Shown: positions 28,759 to 39,732, counted from the stretch's first letter. The stretch: DNA of 64,000 nt from Paramylibacter ulvae (GCF_014652655.1 NZ_BMZF01000002.1:1-64000); one strand, 5' to 3'. The notes: generated by a model from the sequence alone, not told the origin. Numbers and translations: made by a program.

Positions 28759-30091
28759 TGGTTAACCCTTCGACCAGCAAACTTGGGATATTGCGGCTCA
28801 GATGCATTCGCGCATCGTTGCCTGCAACCAGCGTCTTTAACATATCGCGCAAATTTCCCGCGATTGTGCATTCATTGACAGGGCCAATGATTTCACCGTT
28901 TTCCACCCATAACCCCGCAGCACCGCGTGAATAATCACCGGTTGTTGGGCTGATGGTTGAACCAATCATGGATGTCACGATCAACCCCGTGCCCATCTGT
29001 GCGACCAATTCTGCATGGCTATATTCGCCCATGGTTAACGCCAGATTGCCCGTTGTTGGGGATGGTGGGCCGCCAATGCCACGCGCGGCATTGCCCGTGC
29101 TTTGCATGCCCAATTGGCGAGCAGTGGATAAATCCAATGTCCAGCCTTGTAACACGCCATCCAAAATTATTTCGCGCGGTGCGACGGGCAATCCTTCGCC
29201 ATCGAATGGGCGCGATCCTGCCACGCGTTTGCGCGTTGGATCTTCGATCAATGTCATACCACGGGGCAACACCTGTTTGCCCAGCGCATCGGATAACCAG
29301 CTTGAACCGCGCACAATGGATGATCCATTGATCGCCGCTGCCATATGCCCGATCAATGTTGATGAAATTCGCTCATCAAATAAAACGGGATATGCGCCCG
29401 TTGGTGGGCGCGTTGCGCCTCCGCGTGCCACAGCACGTTCACCCGCCAATTGGCCGATGGATTCAGGGCTTGGTAATTCATCCGCATGGCTGCGCGATTC
29501 ACCACACCAGTCGCGTTCCATGTTCAAACCAGTGCCCGAAATCGCGACACAAGATGTCGATGTCGATGTACGGCGATACCCACCCGAAAACCCGTTGGTT
29601 GCCGCCATATGTACGCGTGAACTGGAATATCCAGCGGATGCGCCTTGGGCTTGGCTGACACCATTTACCGCCAATGCGGCGGCCTCTGCCGCCAATGCGG
29701 CCTCTTGCAATTCATCCGCGCTCATCGGATCGGACGGGTCGTATAATTCCAATGCTTCCACGTCCCAAGACCTGACCAATTGATCGGGATCGGCCAAACC
29801 ACAGTATGGATCATCGGGCGCAACATCGGCCATGGCGACAGCGCGCAACGCCATTTGTTCAATCGTATGATCGGACAGATCAGAAACCGAAACGCTGGCC
29901 TGTTTTTTGCCCTTGAACACACGCAGCCCGATATCAACACCCTCTGATCGTTCGGCATGTTCCAATGCGCCTGCGCGCACCTCAATCGAAACGGTTGTGC
30001 CATCCACCAGCAAAACATCGGCGGCATCCGCGCCTGCGGATTTGGCGGCGGCTAAAACCTTTGCCGACAGGTCGTTAAAATCATTGGCCAC
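28745..30091 (-). CDS. pmbA: TldD/PmbA family metalloprotease-like protein
   Basis: 448 residues, PmbA (TldE) type. DVLLVDGTTVSIEVRAGALE and the later GIGGPPSPTTGNLALTMGEY and PTTGDYSRGAAGLWVENGEI are family signatures. TldD/PmbA pairs mature microcins and degrade CcdA in E. coli, with TldD carrying the metal site; PmbA is the partner. No tldD is in this window. It overlaps cysQ by 14 bases. Confidence 0.92.
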   Translation of the reverse strand: MANDFNDLSAKVLAAAKSAGADAADVLLVDGTTVSIEVRAGALEHAERSEGVDIGLRVFKGKKQASVSVSDLSDHTIEQMALRAVAMADVAPDDPYCGLADPDQLVRSWDVEALELYDPSDPMSADELQEAALAAEAAALAVNGVSQAQGASAGYSSSRVHMAATNGFSGGYRRTSTSTSCVAISGTGLNMERDWCGESRSHADELPSPESIGQLAGERAVARGGATRPPTGAYPVLFDERISSTLIGHMAAAINGSSIVRGSSWLSDALGKQVLPRGMTLIEDPTRKRVAGSRPFDGEGLPVAPREIILDGVLQGWTLDLSTARQLGMQSTGNAARGIGGPPSPTTGNLALTMGEYSHAELVAQMGTGLIVTSMIGSTISPTTGDYSRGAAGLWVENGEIIGPVNECTIAGNLRDMLKTLVAGNDARMHLSRNIPSLLVEGLTIAGA

Positions 30092-30104
30092 GTGTTATTT
30101 CCAC

Positions 30105-31565
30105 TTATTTAATTGGCATGCCATTAGCGGTGATACCGCCATCTTTGGACAGCTTAATTTCCGAGATCAAATGATCGTCCCCGCCACCGGGGCGGAAAAA
30201 CATTGCGCTCATCCCTTGGATCATCATGGCGTTTTGTGCGGGCACCAAACCGATTTCAGTTAGCTTTTTCAACAACGCTTGCGCCCCTTGCAGATCAACA
30301 TTCATTGATCCCTCGACCTGTGGTGGAAATTGCATGTTATGAAACAGCAATGCGCCCGTGGTCACCAATTTCGCCCCCGCTGCATTCAGGTTCAATGCAT
30401 TCACTTGCAGGTTATCCATCTGAACAGGTGGTTCAGGATTGGCGGGATCGGCGGACACATCTGCGATCGTTTTTGTCCAACGCATATCGCCCTGCGCATC
30501 GATATTCAGATCAATATTATCGCGCGGCAATTTCGCGGTTGGATCAAACATGCCCCAGATGGTGTCGGATAATGCCATCTCGCTCAGAACCATTTTAATT
30601 TTGGCGGGTTTTGCATCATCCATGTTTTCAATCGGGATTTGAATTTCGGAAACCATACCCGCGATCGATAAATCCATGGGCGGCATCCCCAAGCCCACAC
30701 TTTCGAATTTGTAATCAATGTCGCTGCCGTTGCTGGTCATATTGGCGATATTATCCAACAGGCTCAGTTTCATATCACTGCTATTGGCATTCACTTCGAA
30801 ATTGATCGGTCCCATCGGTGATGTCGCACTGGATTTTGAAACAATTTCGCCCGTGCGATAATTGATTAAAACTTCTTTGCTCGCATCAAATCCCGCAAAC
30901 GGATTATCGCCAGCGAAATCACCAAAAATTGGCATGTTGAAATCGCCAGACAAATCCTTGGTGCTGCTGAATGCTTCGGTTTTCTGATCTTCGATTGTGA
31001 AACCGTAATTCAGTGTCAAATCTGCGAAACTAAAATCACCCTTGCTGCGCGGATCATCCCCACCCATGATTGTCGTGTTGGTTTTGCCATCTGTCATCGT
31101 GGCGTCGATCGTGAACATGCTCTCAGACGTGCTCTTGATCGCGACATTATCGAATGTCGTCTCGAAACTACGTGCACCTTCTTCGCCGCTAACATTGGTT
31201 TCCATGCCCGTGTGGGTCATTGTCATTTCAACCTTTGGCGCATCATCCGCATCGGGAACTTCGAACGCCATGGTGGTTTCTGGGGCGATGGTTAAAACAT
31301 GCCCGCCCAATAATTTTTTATCCACACGCACCCACGGGATGCTAATTTCCGCGTCACCGTCTTCGGTTTTTAGGATAATGTCATCCCATTGAGTGTGACC
31401 GCGTGCGTCATCTTTGTTCCCGATACTGGCAACCAGCGGCGTTGATTTAAAGATATCAAAATATTCTTCTAAAATTTTGGTTGCTTGTTCTTCGCTAAAC
31501 GCCATTCCGCCCATTGCGGTTGTGATGGCAAGCGTGCTGGCGAAAATACTACGGGGTTGAAACAT
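30105..31565 (-). CDS. DUF2125 family secreted protein
   Basis: 486 residues with an N-terminal signal peptide (cleavage near AFS-EE, about residue 24). The rest is beta-rich with many VEMTMTHTGM-like strands, resembling DUF2125 proteins of alphaproteobacteria. The C-terminus ISEIKLSKDGGITANGMPI is typical. A periplasmic or outer-membrane lipid-related role has been guessed for the family but is not established. It lies 13 bases upstream of pmbA and is divergent from the SDR gene. Confidence 0.82.
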   Translation of the reverse strand: MFQPRSIFASTLAITTAMGGMAFSEEQATKILEEYFDIFKSTPLVASIGNKDDARGHTQWDDIILKTEDGDAEISIPWVRVDKKLLGGHVLTIAPETTMAFEVPDADDAPKVEMTMTHTGMETNVSGEEGARSFETTFDNVAIKSTSESMFTIDATMTDGKTNTTIMGGDDPRSKGDFSFADLTLNYGFTIEDQKTEAFSSTKDLSGDFNMPIFGDFAGDNPFAGFDASKEVLINYRTGEIVSKSSATSPMGPINFEVNANSSDMKLSLLDNIANMTSNGSDIDYKFESVGLGMPPMDLSIAGMVSEIQIPIENMDDAKPAKIKMVLSEMALSDTIWGMFDPTAKLPRDNIDLNIDAQGDMRWTKTIADVSADPANPEPPVQMDNLQVNALNLNAAGAKLVTTGALLFHNMQFPPQVEGSMNVDLQGAQALLKKLTEIGLVPAQNAMMIQGMSAMFFRPGGGDDHLISEIKLSKDGGITANGMPIK

Positions 31566-31640
31566 GCGGCTCTCCTGAAAAATTTTGCACAGCCTAAATC
31601 AGCGCTGGACGAGGGACAACCGCGAAAACAATATGCCCGA

Positions 31641-31690
31641 CGGCTGTCCGCCACATGTCCCACGGCTGTCGGACGCTTGTCCTACGGTGG
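31641..31690. repeat. four 11-bp tandem repeats in a divergent promoter region
   Basis: TGTC begins at 31645, 31656, 31667 and 31678, exactly 11 bases apart, within units of the type CGGCTGTCCNN (31641-31684), with CGG again at 31685. A degenerate unit may precede at 31630. A length of 11 is not a codon multiple, so this is not a coding repeat. It lies between the divergent starts of the DUF2125 and SDR genes (31566-31763), which hold nothing else I can name. Confidence 0.65.
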
Positions 31691-31763
31691 TTTTTTCTTG
31701 CACTGTGCCATGTGGCACGCCACAATCGTTTGCGACTTTCCAACATGAACGGGCACCAAAACC

Positions 31764-32525
31764 ATGACAGATTTTTCAGGCAAAACCGTAATTATCACTG
31801 GCGCATCGCGGGGCATTGGCGCGGCCAGTGCACGCGAATTTGCAGACCGTGGCGCAAATGTAGTGTTATCCGCACGCAGCACCAAAGACATTGAAAATGT
31901 TGCTGCCGAAATCAACGCAAATGGCGGTAAGGCCAGCGCGTTTTCTTGTGATGTTTCCGATTACAATTCAGTTGTTTCACTGGTGGAATATTGCGTTGCA
32001 ACCTATGGAATTCCCGATGTTTTAATCAATAACGCAGGCGTACTTGAACCTGTGGAAAGATTGGAAAACGCCGCCCCAGATGCATGGGGACAAGTCATTG
32101 ATATCAACGTCAAGGGCGTATTTTACGGCATCCGCGCCGCATTACCATTGATGCGCAAAAACGGAGGTGGGACGATCATTTCGATTGGATCAGGTGCGGC
32201 AACATCCGCGTTGGAAGGCTGGTCTGCATATTGCACATCAAAAGCTGCGGTTCACCATCTAAACCATTGTTTACACGAAGAAGAATCGCAAAATGGTATT
32301 CGCGCATTGGTATTGTCACCGGGGACAGTTGCCACCGATATGCAGGTCGCAATTCGCAACAGTGGCGTGAACCCAGTTTCGCAAATCCCATGGGAAAATC
32401 ACGTCCCCGTTGATTGGCCTGCGCGTGCTTTGGCATGGATGGCAACCCATGGCGCGGATAACTATCTGGGCAAAACCGTAAGTCTTCGCGAAGATAGTAT
32501 CCGCAAAAGCATTGGATTGATTTAA
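31764..32525 (+). CDS. short-chain dehydrogenase/reductase
   Basis: 253 residues, classical SDR. The nucleotide loop is VIITGASRGIGAASAREFAD, then NNAGV, and the active site is Ser in ISIGSGAAT with YCTSK (YxxxK). It oxidises or reduces an alcohol/carbonyl with NAD(P); substrate unknown. It is 39 bases upstream of the mechanosensitive channel and could be cotranscribed. Confidence 0.9.
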   Translation: MTDFSGKTVIITGASRGIGAASAREFADRGANVVLSARSTKDIENVAAEINANGGKASAFSCDVSDYNSVVSLVEYCVATYGIPDVLINNAGVLEPVERLENAAPDAWGQVIDINVKGVFYGIRAALPLMRKNGGGTIISIGSGAATSALEGWSAYCTSKAAVHHLNHCLHEEESQNGIRALVLSPGTVATDMQVAIRNSGVNPVSQIPWENHVPVDWPARALAWMATHGADNYLGKTVSLREDSIRKSIGLI

Positions 32526-32564
32526 ACCCAACAAACGCTATAACCCAGCAAAAAAGAGAGCGTT

Positions 32565-33869
32565 ATGGATATCCAAGCCAAAGCATTGGAATATTGGGAA
32601 ATTGGCCGTGATTTGGCATTGAACTGGCTCACCAGTCCCGCCGCATGGTCGCAATTTGCGGTGTTGATCGTTGCCTATTTGTTGGCGGTATTAATCAACA
32701 AAAAACTTGGCAAAACATTGCGCCATTTGCTCACGCCCAGTGATGATATGCGCCCGATTTTTGCCAGCGCGATGAACATGGCGCTGTTGTTTTTACCACT
32801 GTTACTGCCACTTCTCGCCTATGGTTTTACAGCCATCGGTGAACAAGCCACACGCGCCGCATTTGGGTCGGGCGATGTGATTGCATTTGGCAAACGCATC
32901 TTTATCTTTTTGGCGGCTAAGCGTCTGGTAAATCGGGTTATTTATTCACCATTCCTGAAAATGCTTGGCAAATATATCATCGTCCCAATCGCGGCCATCT
33001 ATGCGCTTGGCCTGTTACCAACTTTGATGACATTTTTGGGTGATACCAATGTTGCCGTCGGGAATATCAACTTTTCCTTGCTCGCGATTTTGCGCGGGGT
33101 CGTGGCAGGGTCGATCCTGTTTTGGTTGGGGCGTTGGTCAAACGATCAATCCGCGCAATATATCCGCGCCCAAGAAGACATGCGTGTGCCCACACGCGAA
33201 TTGGCCACCAAGGCTGTTGAACTTTCTATTTTTGGCGCTTGTTTTCTCCTGCTGATGAGCATTATGGGCATCAACATGTCCGCACTTGCGGTGATGGGTG
33301 GTGCGATTGGCGTCGGGCTTGGCTTTGGTCTGCAAAAGATCGCCTCGAACTTTATTTCAGGCATAATCTTGCTGCTCGAAGGGCAAGCGACCGTTGGTGA
33401 CTTTGTTGAACTGGACGGCGGGGAAAGCGGCACAATTGTTAAAATGTTGTCGCGTGCGACAATCCTTGAAACCTTTGATGGGAAATGGATCGTTGTCCCA
33501 AATGAGGATTTCATCACGACACGCATCACCAACTGGTCCGATGCAGGATCAGGGAACCGATACGAGGCTGATTTTTCAGTGTCTTACGACACAGACATCA
33601 ACAAAGTTCCCGCCATTGTCGAGGCCGCGGTTGCGACCCATCCAGATGTATTGGACAAGCCCGAAAAGCCAGATTGCGAACTGCGCGGTTTTGGCGATAG
33701 CGGCATTGATTTCAGCGTCGAATTTTGGGTCGAGGGCATTGATGACGGTAAAAACAAATACACGTCCGATGTGTTGTTTTTGATCTGGAACGCATTGAAA
33801 GATAACGGAATTGAAATTCCATACCCACATCGCGTTGTCGAAATCAAAGGGTCACTGCAAAAAACATGA
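32565..33869 (+). CDS. MscS-family mechanosensitive channel
   Basis: 434 residues. Several membrane helices in residues 20-240, then the pore helix and beta domain: GGAIGVGLGFGLQKIASNFI, GIILLLEGQATVGDFVEL and the beta-fold IVPNEDFITTRITNWS. It releases solutes on hypoosmotic shock. AAGAGAG precedes the ATG. The stop overlaps the start of the flavoprotein gene by 4 bases. Confidence 0.92.
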   Translation: MDIQAKALEYWEIGRDLALNWLTSPAAWSQFAVLIVAYLLAVLINKKLGKTLRHLLTPSDDMRPIFASAMNMALLFLPLLLPLLAYGFTAIGEQATRAAFGSGDVIAFGKRIFIFLAAKRLVNRVIYSPFLKMLGKYIIVPIAAIYALGLLPTLMTFLGDTNVAVGNINFSLLAILRGVVAGSILFWLGRWSNDQSAQYIRAQEDMRVPTRELATKAVELSIFGACFLLLMSIMGINMSALAVMGGAIGVGLGFGLQKIASNFISGIILLLEGQATVGDFVELDGGESGTIVKMLSRATILETFDGKWIVVPNEDFITTRITNWSDAGSGNRYEADFSVSYDTDINKVPAIVEAAVATHPDVLDKPEKPDCELRGFGDSGIDFSVEFWVEGIDDGKNKYTSDVLFLIWNALKDNGIEIPYPHRVVEIKGSLQKT

Positions 33870-35041
33870 CAGATGCCGTTATCATCGGTGCAGGGCCTGC
33901 GGGATTGATGGCGGCGGAAACCATCGCCGATGCAGGGTTTTCGGTTGTTGTGGCCGATGCCAAACCAACCTTTGGACGTAAATTTTTGATGGCGGGCAAA
34001 TCGGGTTTGAACCTGACAATGGATGAGCCATTTGAAAAATTCATCGCAGCATATGGCGCAGATGCGGATTGGTTGCGCCCGATGATCACCGCATTTGATC
34101 CAAACACCGTTATCGCGTTTGCCAATGCGCTGGGTGGTGATGTTTTCACAGGTTCATCAGGGCGGGTATTTCCAAAGACGATGAAGGCATCGCCAATGTT
34201 GCGTGCATGGCTGGCACGCCTGTCAGACAAGGGTGTCGCGTTTCGCACAAACTGGAAATGGGATGGTTGGGATGATAAAAATTTACACTTCGACACCCCA
34301 AATGGCAAACAGTGCATCACACCGCGTGCATCCGTTTTTGCAATGGGCGGCGCCAGTTGGGCACGGCTTGGGTCCACGGGTCATTGGGCGGAGATATTCG
34401 CAAATTCTGGCATTGAAACCACGTCATTCAAGCCCGCAAATATGGGGTTTGTGGTGGAATGGTCAAAACACATGGAACCCCATTTTGGCCAACCGATAAA
34501 GCCAGTGCGATTAAACACTGGCGATCAATCGGTTCCGGGTGAAATTGTCATTTCACGCACTGGGTTGGAGGGCGGCGGTATTTATGCCGTTTCGCGTACC
34601 ATGCGCAATGGTGCAAACCTTACTCTTGATCTCTGCCCTGATGTTTCCATTGAAATCCTCACTAAACGACTACAAAAACAACCCGCCAAGGCATCGCGCA
34701 GTTCGATATTGCGCAAGGCATTTTCATTGTCCCCTGCAAAATCCGCGCTATTCAACGAATTTGCCAAGAACGCGCCGCGCGATCAATTTGCGATGCTGGC
34801 CAAGGATTTGCCAATTGATCATAATGGTCCACGCCCGATGGACGAGGCGATTTCCACCGCTGGAGGTGTTGCGAAATCTGCGCTGAGCGATGAGTTAATG
34901 CTGCACGAAAAACAGGGTGTGTTTTGCGCTGGCGAAATGTTGGATTGGGAAGCACCAACAGGTGGATATTTGATCACCGCATGTCTTGCCACGGGGCGCG
35001 TGGCGGGAATGGGTGCGGTGAAATTTCTATCCCGTGCGTAA
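33866..35041 (+). CDS. HI0933/BaiN-type flavoprotein (TIGR03862-like)
   Basis: 391 residues. N-terminal FAD-binding GxGxxG in VIIGAGPAGLMAAETIADAG, then GRKFLMAGKSGLNLT, the family signature, and near the C-terminus GVFCAGEMLDWEAPTGGYLI, the second FAD contact. NAD(P)/FAD oxidoreductase of unassigned substrate. It overlaps the mscS stop by 4 bases and the convergent GST end by 15 bases. Confidence 0.9.
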   Translation: MTDAVIIGAGPAGLMAAETIADAGFSVVVADAKPTFGRKFLMAGKSGLNLTMDEPFEKFIAAYGADADWLRPMITAFDPNTVIAFANALGGDVFTGSSGRVFPKTMKASPMLRAWLARLSDKGVAFRTNWKWDGWDDKNLHFDTPNGKQCITPRASVFAMGGASWARLGSTGHWAEIFANSGIETTSFKPANMGFVVEWSKHMEPHFGQPIKPVRLNTGDQSVPGEIVISRTGLEGGGIYAVSRTMRNGANLTLDLCPDVSIEILTKRLQKQPAKASRSSILRKAFSLSPAKSALFNEFAKNAPRDQFAMLAKDLPIDHNGPRPMDEAISTAGGVAKSALSDELMLHEKQGVFCAGEMLDWEAPTGGYLITACLATGRVAGMGAVKFLSRA

Positions 35042-35626
35042 TGCGTTCGCCGCGATATACGCAGGGCGTGCAATCGTGCGGCGGATATAGTCCTTGATCG
35101 GGCCCTCGCTTGGAAGATCAAATTTGGCGACCCGCGCCCAGCCCAAACAATGGGTTAAAACGATATCGGGTACGGTGAATTTTTCACCCATCAAATACGG
35201 CCCATCACCCATGCGTTTTTCCAAAATTCCAAGGTTGCGGGTAAATTCCCAGTTAAGGGTTTCTTTTACCTCTGGCACGCGTTTTTCTTTGGGCAAAATG
35301 AAAGAATGACGCGCCGCACACCACAAAATCGCATCCAAATCATCGTTGAGTAACTGCGTGAAACTATCTTGTTGCGCGCGTTCAATTGATCCCGCGGGAA
35401 AGGTAATTTTTCCGTGTTTATCAGCCAGAAATTGCATGATCGCAACGCTGTCGATTATCGTTTGTCCCTCGACCACCAATGCGGGAACCTTGCCCGATGG
35501 GTTAAATTCACGTGCCGCGTCGCTCCCTGGGCTGGCCTGAATTTGTGTGTATTCCAATTCCATTTCCGCCATCGCCCACATCACGCGAAATGTGCGGTTG
35601 GTTGGTGTGCCGATCAATTGATACAT
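35027..35626 (-). CDS. glutathione S-transferase family protein
   Basis: 199 residues. Thioredoxin-like N-terminal half (YQLIGTPTNRTFRVMWAMAE, with VPALVVEGQTIIDSVAIMQF supplying the Pro and Ser that hold glutathione), then an all-helical half. The ATG at 35626 is chosen because AAGGGG lies 6 bases upstream; the longer frame from 35650 would overlap holA. It is 10 bases after holA. Confidence 0.9.
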   Translation of the reverse strand: MYQLIGTPTNRTFRVMWAMAEMELEYTQIQASPGSDAAREFNPSGKVPALVVEGQTIIDSVAIMQFLADKHGKITFPAGSIERAQQDSFTQLLNDDLDAILWCAARHSFILPKEKRVPEVKETLNWEFTRNLGILEKRMGDGPYLMGEKFTVPDIVLTHCLGWARVAKFDLPSEGPIKDYIRRTIARPAYIAANALRTG

Positions 35627-35636
35627 ATTATTCCCC

Positions 35637-36665
35637 TTAATTTCGTCCACGCGCCATCATGGCCAATCGAATAAATGCGCGTTCCACCAGTGCAGCATCG
35701 GGCAAGGGGCGCGATGAACGCAAGGATAAATCGGTTTCCATCAACACATCCAGTGCCTTTTCCAATTTGGGGCTGCCCCAATTGCGCGCTTGGCGAACCA
35801 TGCGATCCTTGCGCGCCCCGAAAACGGGGGGGCGTGCGCGTGACAAGGCGACATCTGGGCCATCTGCATGGCTGGCTGCGGCGTGTAATATGCGAAAATG
35901 GCGCGTCGCGCTGATGCATAATGTAGTGGGGTTAATGCCTTGGCCGAATAGACGTTTTAGGACGGGCCCAACCTCGCCCGATTTTGCCTCGGCGATGATA
36001 TGGATCACGTCATCAATACCAGCATCGGATGTGGCAGGTGCACAGATTTCGACATCATCGCTGGAAACAGCCGTGTCATCGCCGTATTTATACAGTGATA
36101 ATTTTTCCATCGTTTGTGTAAAATCACCAGGATCCAATTCTCGCCCCAGATTTTGCAAATCGGTCATTGCCTCGCCCGAAATATTAGTCAGGCCAGCCTT
36201 GGTCAAAGTCGCGCTAATTTCTTCTTTGCTGGGCGGGTCGTTGTAAATGCCGATGGCAACAGTGGTTTGTGTTGATTCAAAAACTTTGCGCAACTTGGAT
36301 CGCGCATTAAGTTGCCCTGCCGTGACGATCAACATGGCATCACCCGTTTGCCATTCTGATAGTGCGGTTTCCAACGTGGGTGCCAGACCATCGCCCGCAT
36401 CCTCGACCAGTACAGCACGTGGACCTGGGAAAAATCCTTGGGATTTTAGACCATCTAAAACCAAGGCGGGTTCTTTGCGCAGATCGGCGGCAGAAATACG
36501 GGTGAAACGCATTTCTTCTTCGCCCGTTTCGCCAACGATTGCTTTGACAACCTCTTGGCGGCGCAACGCCACGCGCATGGCATCAGCACCATAGATAAGC
36601 AGGCCAGAATGGGTAGGATCAGGTTTGGCAAAATACGCCGCCGCACGCGGCCCTGCCAATTTCAT
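35637..36665 (-). CDS. holA: DNA polymerase III subunit delta
   Basis: 342 residues, the clamp-loader subunit that opens the beta ring. Sequence is weakly conserved as usual, but LLIYGADAMRVALRRQEVV, AVLVEDAGDGLAPTLE and the gene order leuS-lptE-holA identify it. The ATG at 36665 overlaps the lptE stop by 4 bases. Confidence 0.9.
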   Translation of the reverse strand: MKLAGPRAAAYFAKPDPTHSGLLIYGADAMRVALRRQEVVKAIVGETGEEEMRFTRISAADLRKEPALVLDGLKSQGFFPGPRAVLVEDAGDGLAPTLETALSEWQTGDAMLIVTAGQLNARSKLRKVFESTQTTVAIGIYNDPPSKEEISATLTKAGLTNISGEAMTDLQNLGRELDPGDFTQTMEKLSLYKYGDDTAVSSDDVEICAPATSDAGIDDVIHIIAEAKSGEVGPVLKRLFGQGINPTTLCISATRHFRILHAAASHADGPDVALSRARPPVFGARKDRMVRQARNWGSPKLEKALDVLMETDLSLRSSRPLPDAALVERAFIRLAMMARGRN

Positions 36666-37159
36666 GCCAACCAATCCTTGGCGGTGATGGAAAGGCGTGT
36701 GAACATTTGATCCGCAATGGAATGAGACAGACGCACATTTGCACCCCGTTCTGCCACGCGTGTCGGGTATGTTTCGGAAGTTGCGGAATATGATGTGGTT
36801 GTTGTCACCGTATCGGTAAACACGACCTTGTTGCTTCCGCGTTCGAACACTTTGTATTCCGCTGTTGCGGCCAGATTATATCGTGTGATTTCCGCCTCTG
36901 ATGTGACAACCAGATCGTCTTCTTCGATTTCGAGTGAATAGATCAAGAAATACGGCGCATTTGCATCGGCAACACCCAGACGGTTTTGCAATCGATCACG
37001 CAGCTCAAACGCAGATCGACCGTTTTGTTCTTGGATTTCTATTTTCCCGATGATGGCGCTGGATGCTTTGCCAGTGCCATACACGGGTTCAAATCCACAG
37101 GCCGAAAGGGTGGCAAGACCGCCACCCATTAACACTGTTCTGCGATTAAATAACGACAT
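36662..37159 (-). CDS. lptE: LPS-assembly lipoprotein LptE
   Basis: 165 residues. A signal peptide with lipobox LSAC ([21 protein letters not shown]) leads to acylation, then FEPVYGTG, the common LptE opening. It forms the plug of LptD and helps insert LPS in the outer membrane. It overlaps leuS by 14 bases and holA by 4 bases in one operon. Confidence 0.9.
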   Translation of the reverse strand: MSLFNRRTVLMGGGLATLSACGFEPVYGTGKASSAIIGKIEIQEQNGRSAFELRDRLQNRLGVADANAPYFLIYSLEIEEDDLVVTSEAEITRYNLAATAEYKVFERGSNKVVFTDTVTTTTSYSATSETYPTRVAERGANVRLSHSIADQMFTRLSITAKDWLA

Positions 37160-39689
37160 TGATAATGCGCCCTGGAACCACGATCATCTTTTTCGGGGTT
37201 GCCCCGTCCAAAGCTTTGACCACAGCATCACTTGCCAGCGCTAATTTTTCAATCTCTTCTTTGCTCGCGGTTGCGGATACGACAATTTCCGCGCGTCGCT
37301 TGCCGTTGATCTGAATTGGCATGGTGACAGTATCGTCAACCAACATATCAGGATCAACCGCGGGCCATGATGCTTGCGCTACCAAACCAGCACCACCCAA
37401 TGTGGCCCAGATTTCTTCGGCCAAGTGGGGGGTCATTGGTTGCATCAATTGCGCCATGGTCAACATTGATGCGGTTTTCGTTACTTTATCCGCCTTGGAT
37501 TTCGCCATCGCATTGGTGAATTGATAAAGTGCAGCAACGGATTTGTTGAATGCAAAGCCTTCGACCCCGTTGGTAACATCATCAATCGCACGATGGGTTG
37601 CCTTTTGCAGGGCAAGTGCCTCGTCCGCAGAACCTGCTGTATCATCCATTTGCGTGATTTCATCCGTCAAACGCCACACGCGTTGCAAATGTTTCCATGC
37701 CGCCTCTGCGCCTGATGCGGTCCATTCAACGTCGCGCTCTGGTGGGCTGTCGGACATGACAAACCAACGCGCGGTATCGGCACCATATTGATCAATGATA
37801 TCTTCGGGATCGACCACGTTTTTCTTGGATTTGGACATTTTGATTGATGGGCCAACCGTGACAGGGCGACCCGCGCCATCAACATATCCATCATCAACGG
37901 GTTTGATTTCATCGGGGTTTAGCCATTTTCCATCCACATCTTTATATGTTTCATGGCAAACCATGCCTTGGGTAAACAAGGCGTTGAACGGTTCAACAGC
38001 GTTATCTGGTAAATGCCCCGTAATATTCATCGCACGCGCAAAGAAGCGTGAATACAACAGATGCAAAATCGCGTGTTCAATCCCACCGATATATTGATCG
38101 ACATTCATCCAATATGCAGCGTCTTCGGCAACCGTTGGCGTATCCGCGCGCGGCGCCGTGAAACGTGCGTAATACCAAGAGCTGTCTACAAATGTATCCA
38201 TCGTGTCAGTTTCGCGCAACGCCGCACCACCACAGGATGGGCATTCGCAATTGCGCCACGCATCATGTCGATCCAACGGATTGCCCGGTTTTTCGAATGT
38301 CACATCTTTTGGTAATTCAATCGGCAGGTTTTCCTTTTTCTCAGGAACCACACCACATTTTTCACAATGCACCACTGGGATCGGACAACCCCAATAACGC
38401 TGACGCGAAACGCCCCAATCACGCAGACGATATTGCGTTGTTGCCTCGCCCATGCCCGCAACGGTGATACGATTGATCACCTCTGTTTTACCCTCTTCGA
38501 TGGTTAGCCCATCCAAGAAACGCGAATTAATCAGCTTACCTGTACCAAGATATGCATCCGCACCAATTGTGAATGTATCGGGATCTTGGTCATCAGGGCA
38601 AACAACCGGTGTCACCACCAAATCGTATTTGCGCGCAAAATCCAAATCGCGTTGATCATGCGCAGGACAGCCAAAAATCGCACCCGTACCATAGCCCATC
38701 AAAATAAAGTTGGCGATATATACGGGCAATTCCCAAGACGGGTTAAACGGATGCGTTACAGTGATGCCCGTATCGTAACCTTTTTTCTCGGCTGTTTCTA
38801 ATGCCTCTTCTGTGGTGTCCATCTGGCGGCATTCGGCGTTGAATGCGGCGATATTTTCATAATCCGCCTCAAGCGCCTTGGCCAAAGGATGATCTGCAGA
38901 AATGGCGGCGAATGATGCGCCAAACAATGTATCGGGGCGGGTTGTATAAACATCCAGCTCTTCAAAACCCGCGGGTGCACCCGTGGTTTTAAATCGAAAC
39001 TGCATCCCCGTTGATTTGCCGATCCAGTTTTTCTGCATCAAGCGTACTTTTTCAGGCCAGTCCTTAAGATTATCAATCGCACCTAACAATTCTTCGGAAT
39101 AATCCGAAATTTTGAAAAACCACTGCGTTAATTCTTTGCGTTCAACCAATGCGCCCGAACGCCAACCGCGCCCTGCTTCGACCTGTTCATTGGCCAAAAC
39201 GGTCATATCGACTGGGTCCCAGTTGACCACCGCGTTTTTGCGATACACCAAACCTTTGTCCAACATGTCGATAAACATCGCCTGTTGCTGACCGTAATAT
39301 TCAGGGTCGCACGTTGCCAATTCGCGTGACCAATCAATCGACAGCCCCATGGGTTTCAATTGTGCGCGCATATCCGCGATATTTTGATATGTCCAATCGC
39401 CTGGATGAACCTTTTTTTCCATCGCCGCGTTTTCGGCAGGCATCCCAAATGCATCCCAACCCATCGGGTGCAACACGTTAAAACCAACGGCGGATTTATA
39501 GCGCGCCACAACATCACCCATGGTATAGTTGCGCACATGCCCCATATGAATGCGCCCAGATGGGTATGGAAACATTTCCAGCACATAATATTTTTCGCGA
39601 TTGTGATCGACCTGCGCGTTAAACACCGCGCCTTTTTCCCATTCCGCTTGCCATTTTGGCTCTGTCACACGGGCGTTGTATCGTGACAT
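37146..39689 (-). CDS. leuS: leucyl-tRNA synthetase
   Basis: 847 residues, class I aminoacyl-tRNA synthetase. The HIGH-type motif is [17 protein letters not shown], the editing domain is in the middle, a zinc-type CxxC region around HCEKCG and NCECPSC, and KMSKS is [16 protein letters not shown]. The ATG at 39689 is chosen because AAAGGA is 6 bases ahead of it, against 0 bases for the ATG two codons earlier. The end overlaps lptE by 14 bases. Confidence 0.97.
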   Translation of the reverse strand: MSRYNARVTEPKWQAEWEKGAVFNAQVDHNREKYYVLEMFPYPSGRIHMGHVRNYTMGDVVARYKSAVGFNVLHPMGWDAFGMPAENAAMEKKVHPGDWTYQNIADMRAQLKPMGLSIDWSRELATCDPEYYGQQQAMFIDMLDKGLVYRKNAVVNWDPVDMTVLANEQVEAGRGWRSGALVERKELTQWFFKISDYSEELLGAIDNLKDWPEKVRLMQKNWIGKSTGMQFRFKTTGAPAGFEELDVYTTRPDTLFGASFAAISADHPLAKALEADYENIAAFNAECRQMDTTEEALETAEKKGYDTGITVTHPFNPSWELPVYIANFILMGYGTGAIFGCPAHDQRDLDFARKYDLVVTPVVCPDDQDPDTFTIGADAYLGTGKLINSRFLDGLTIEEGKTEVINRITVAGMGEATTQYRLRDWGVSRQRYWGCPIPVVHCEKCGVVPEKKENLPIELPKDVTFEKPGNPLDRHDAWRNCECPSCGGAALRETDTMDTFVDSSWYYARFTAPRADTPTVAEDAAYWMNVDQYIGGIEHAILHLLYSRFFARAMNITGHLPDNAVEPFNALFTQGMVCHETYKDVDGKWLNPDEIKPVDDGYVDGAGRPVTVGPSIKMSKSKKNVVDPEDIIDQYGADTARWFVMSDSPPERDVEWTASGAEAAWKHLQRVWRLTDEITQMDDTAGSADEALALQKATHRAIDDVTNGVEGFAFNKSVAALYQFTNAMAKSKADKVTKTASMLTMAQLMQPMTPHLAEEIWATLGGAGLVAQASWPAVDPDMLVDDTVTMPIQINGKRRAEIVVSATASKEEIEKLALASDAVVKALDGATPKKMIVVPGRIINVVI

Positions 39690-39709
39690 ATTCATTCCTT
39701 TAACGTTAA

Positions 39710-39732
39710 ACGCCGGACAAATCGCCCGGCGT
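39710..39732 (-). terminator. probable terminator after the DUF3576 gene
   Basis: Read leftward, ACGCCGG pairs with CCGGCGT (arms 39726-39732 and 39710-39716, 9-base loop), followed by a short T stretch (TTTAACG). It separates the lipoprotein gene from the leuS start. Confidence 0.55.

Noticed and set aside
28953-29783. 276-residue antisense frame within pmbA
   Set aside because: A shadow frame; the pmbA motifs on the other strand are clear.
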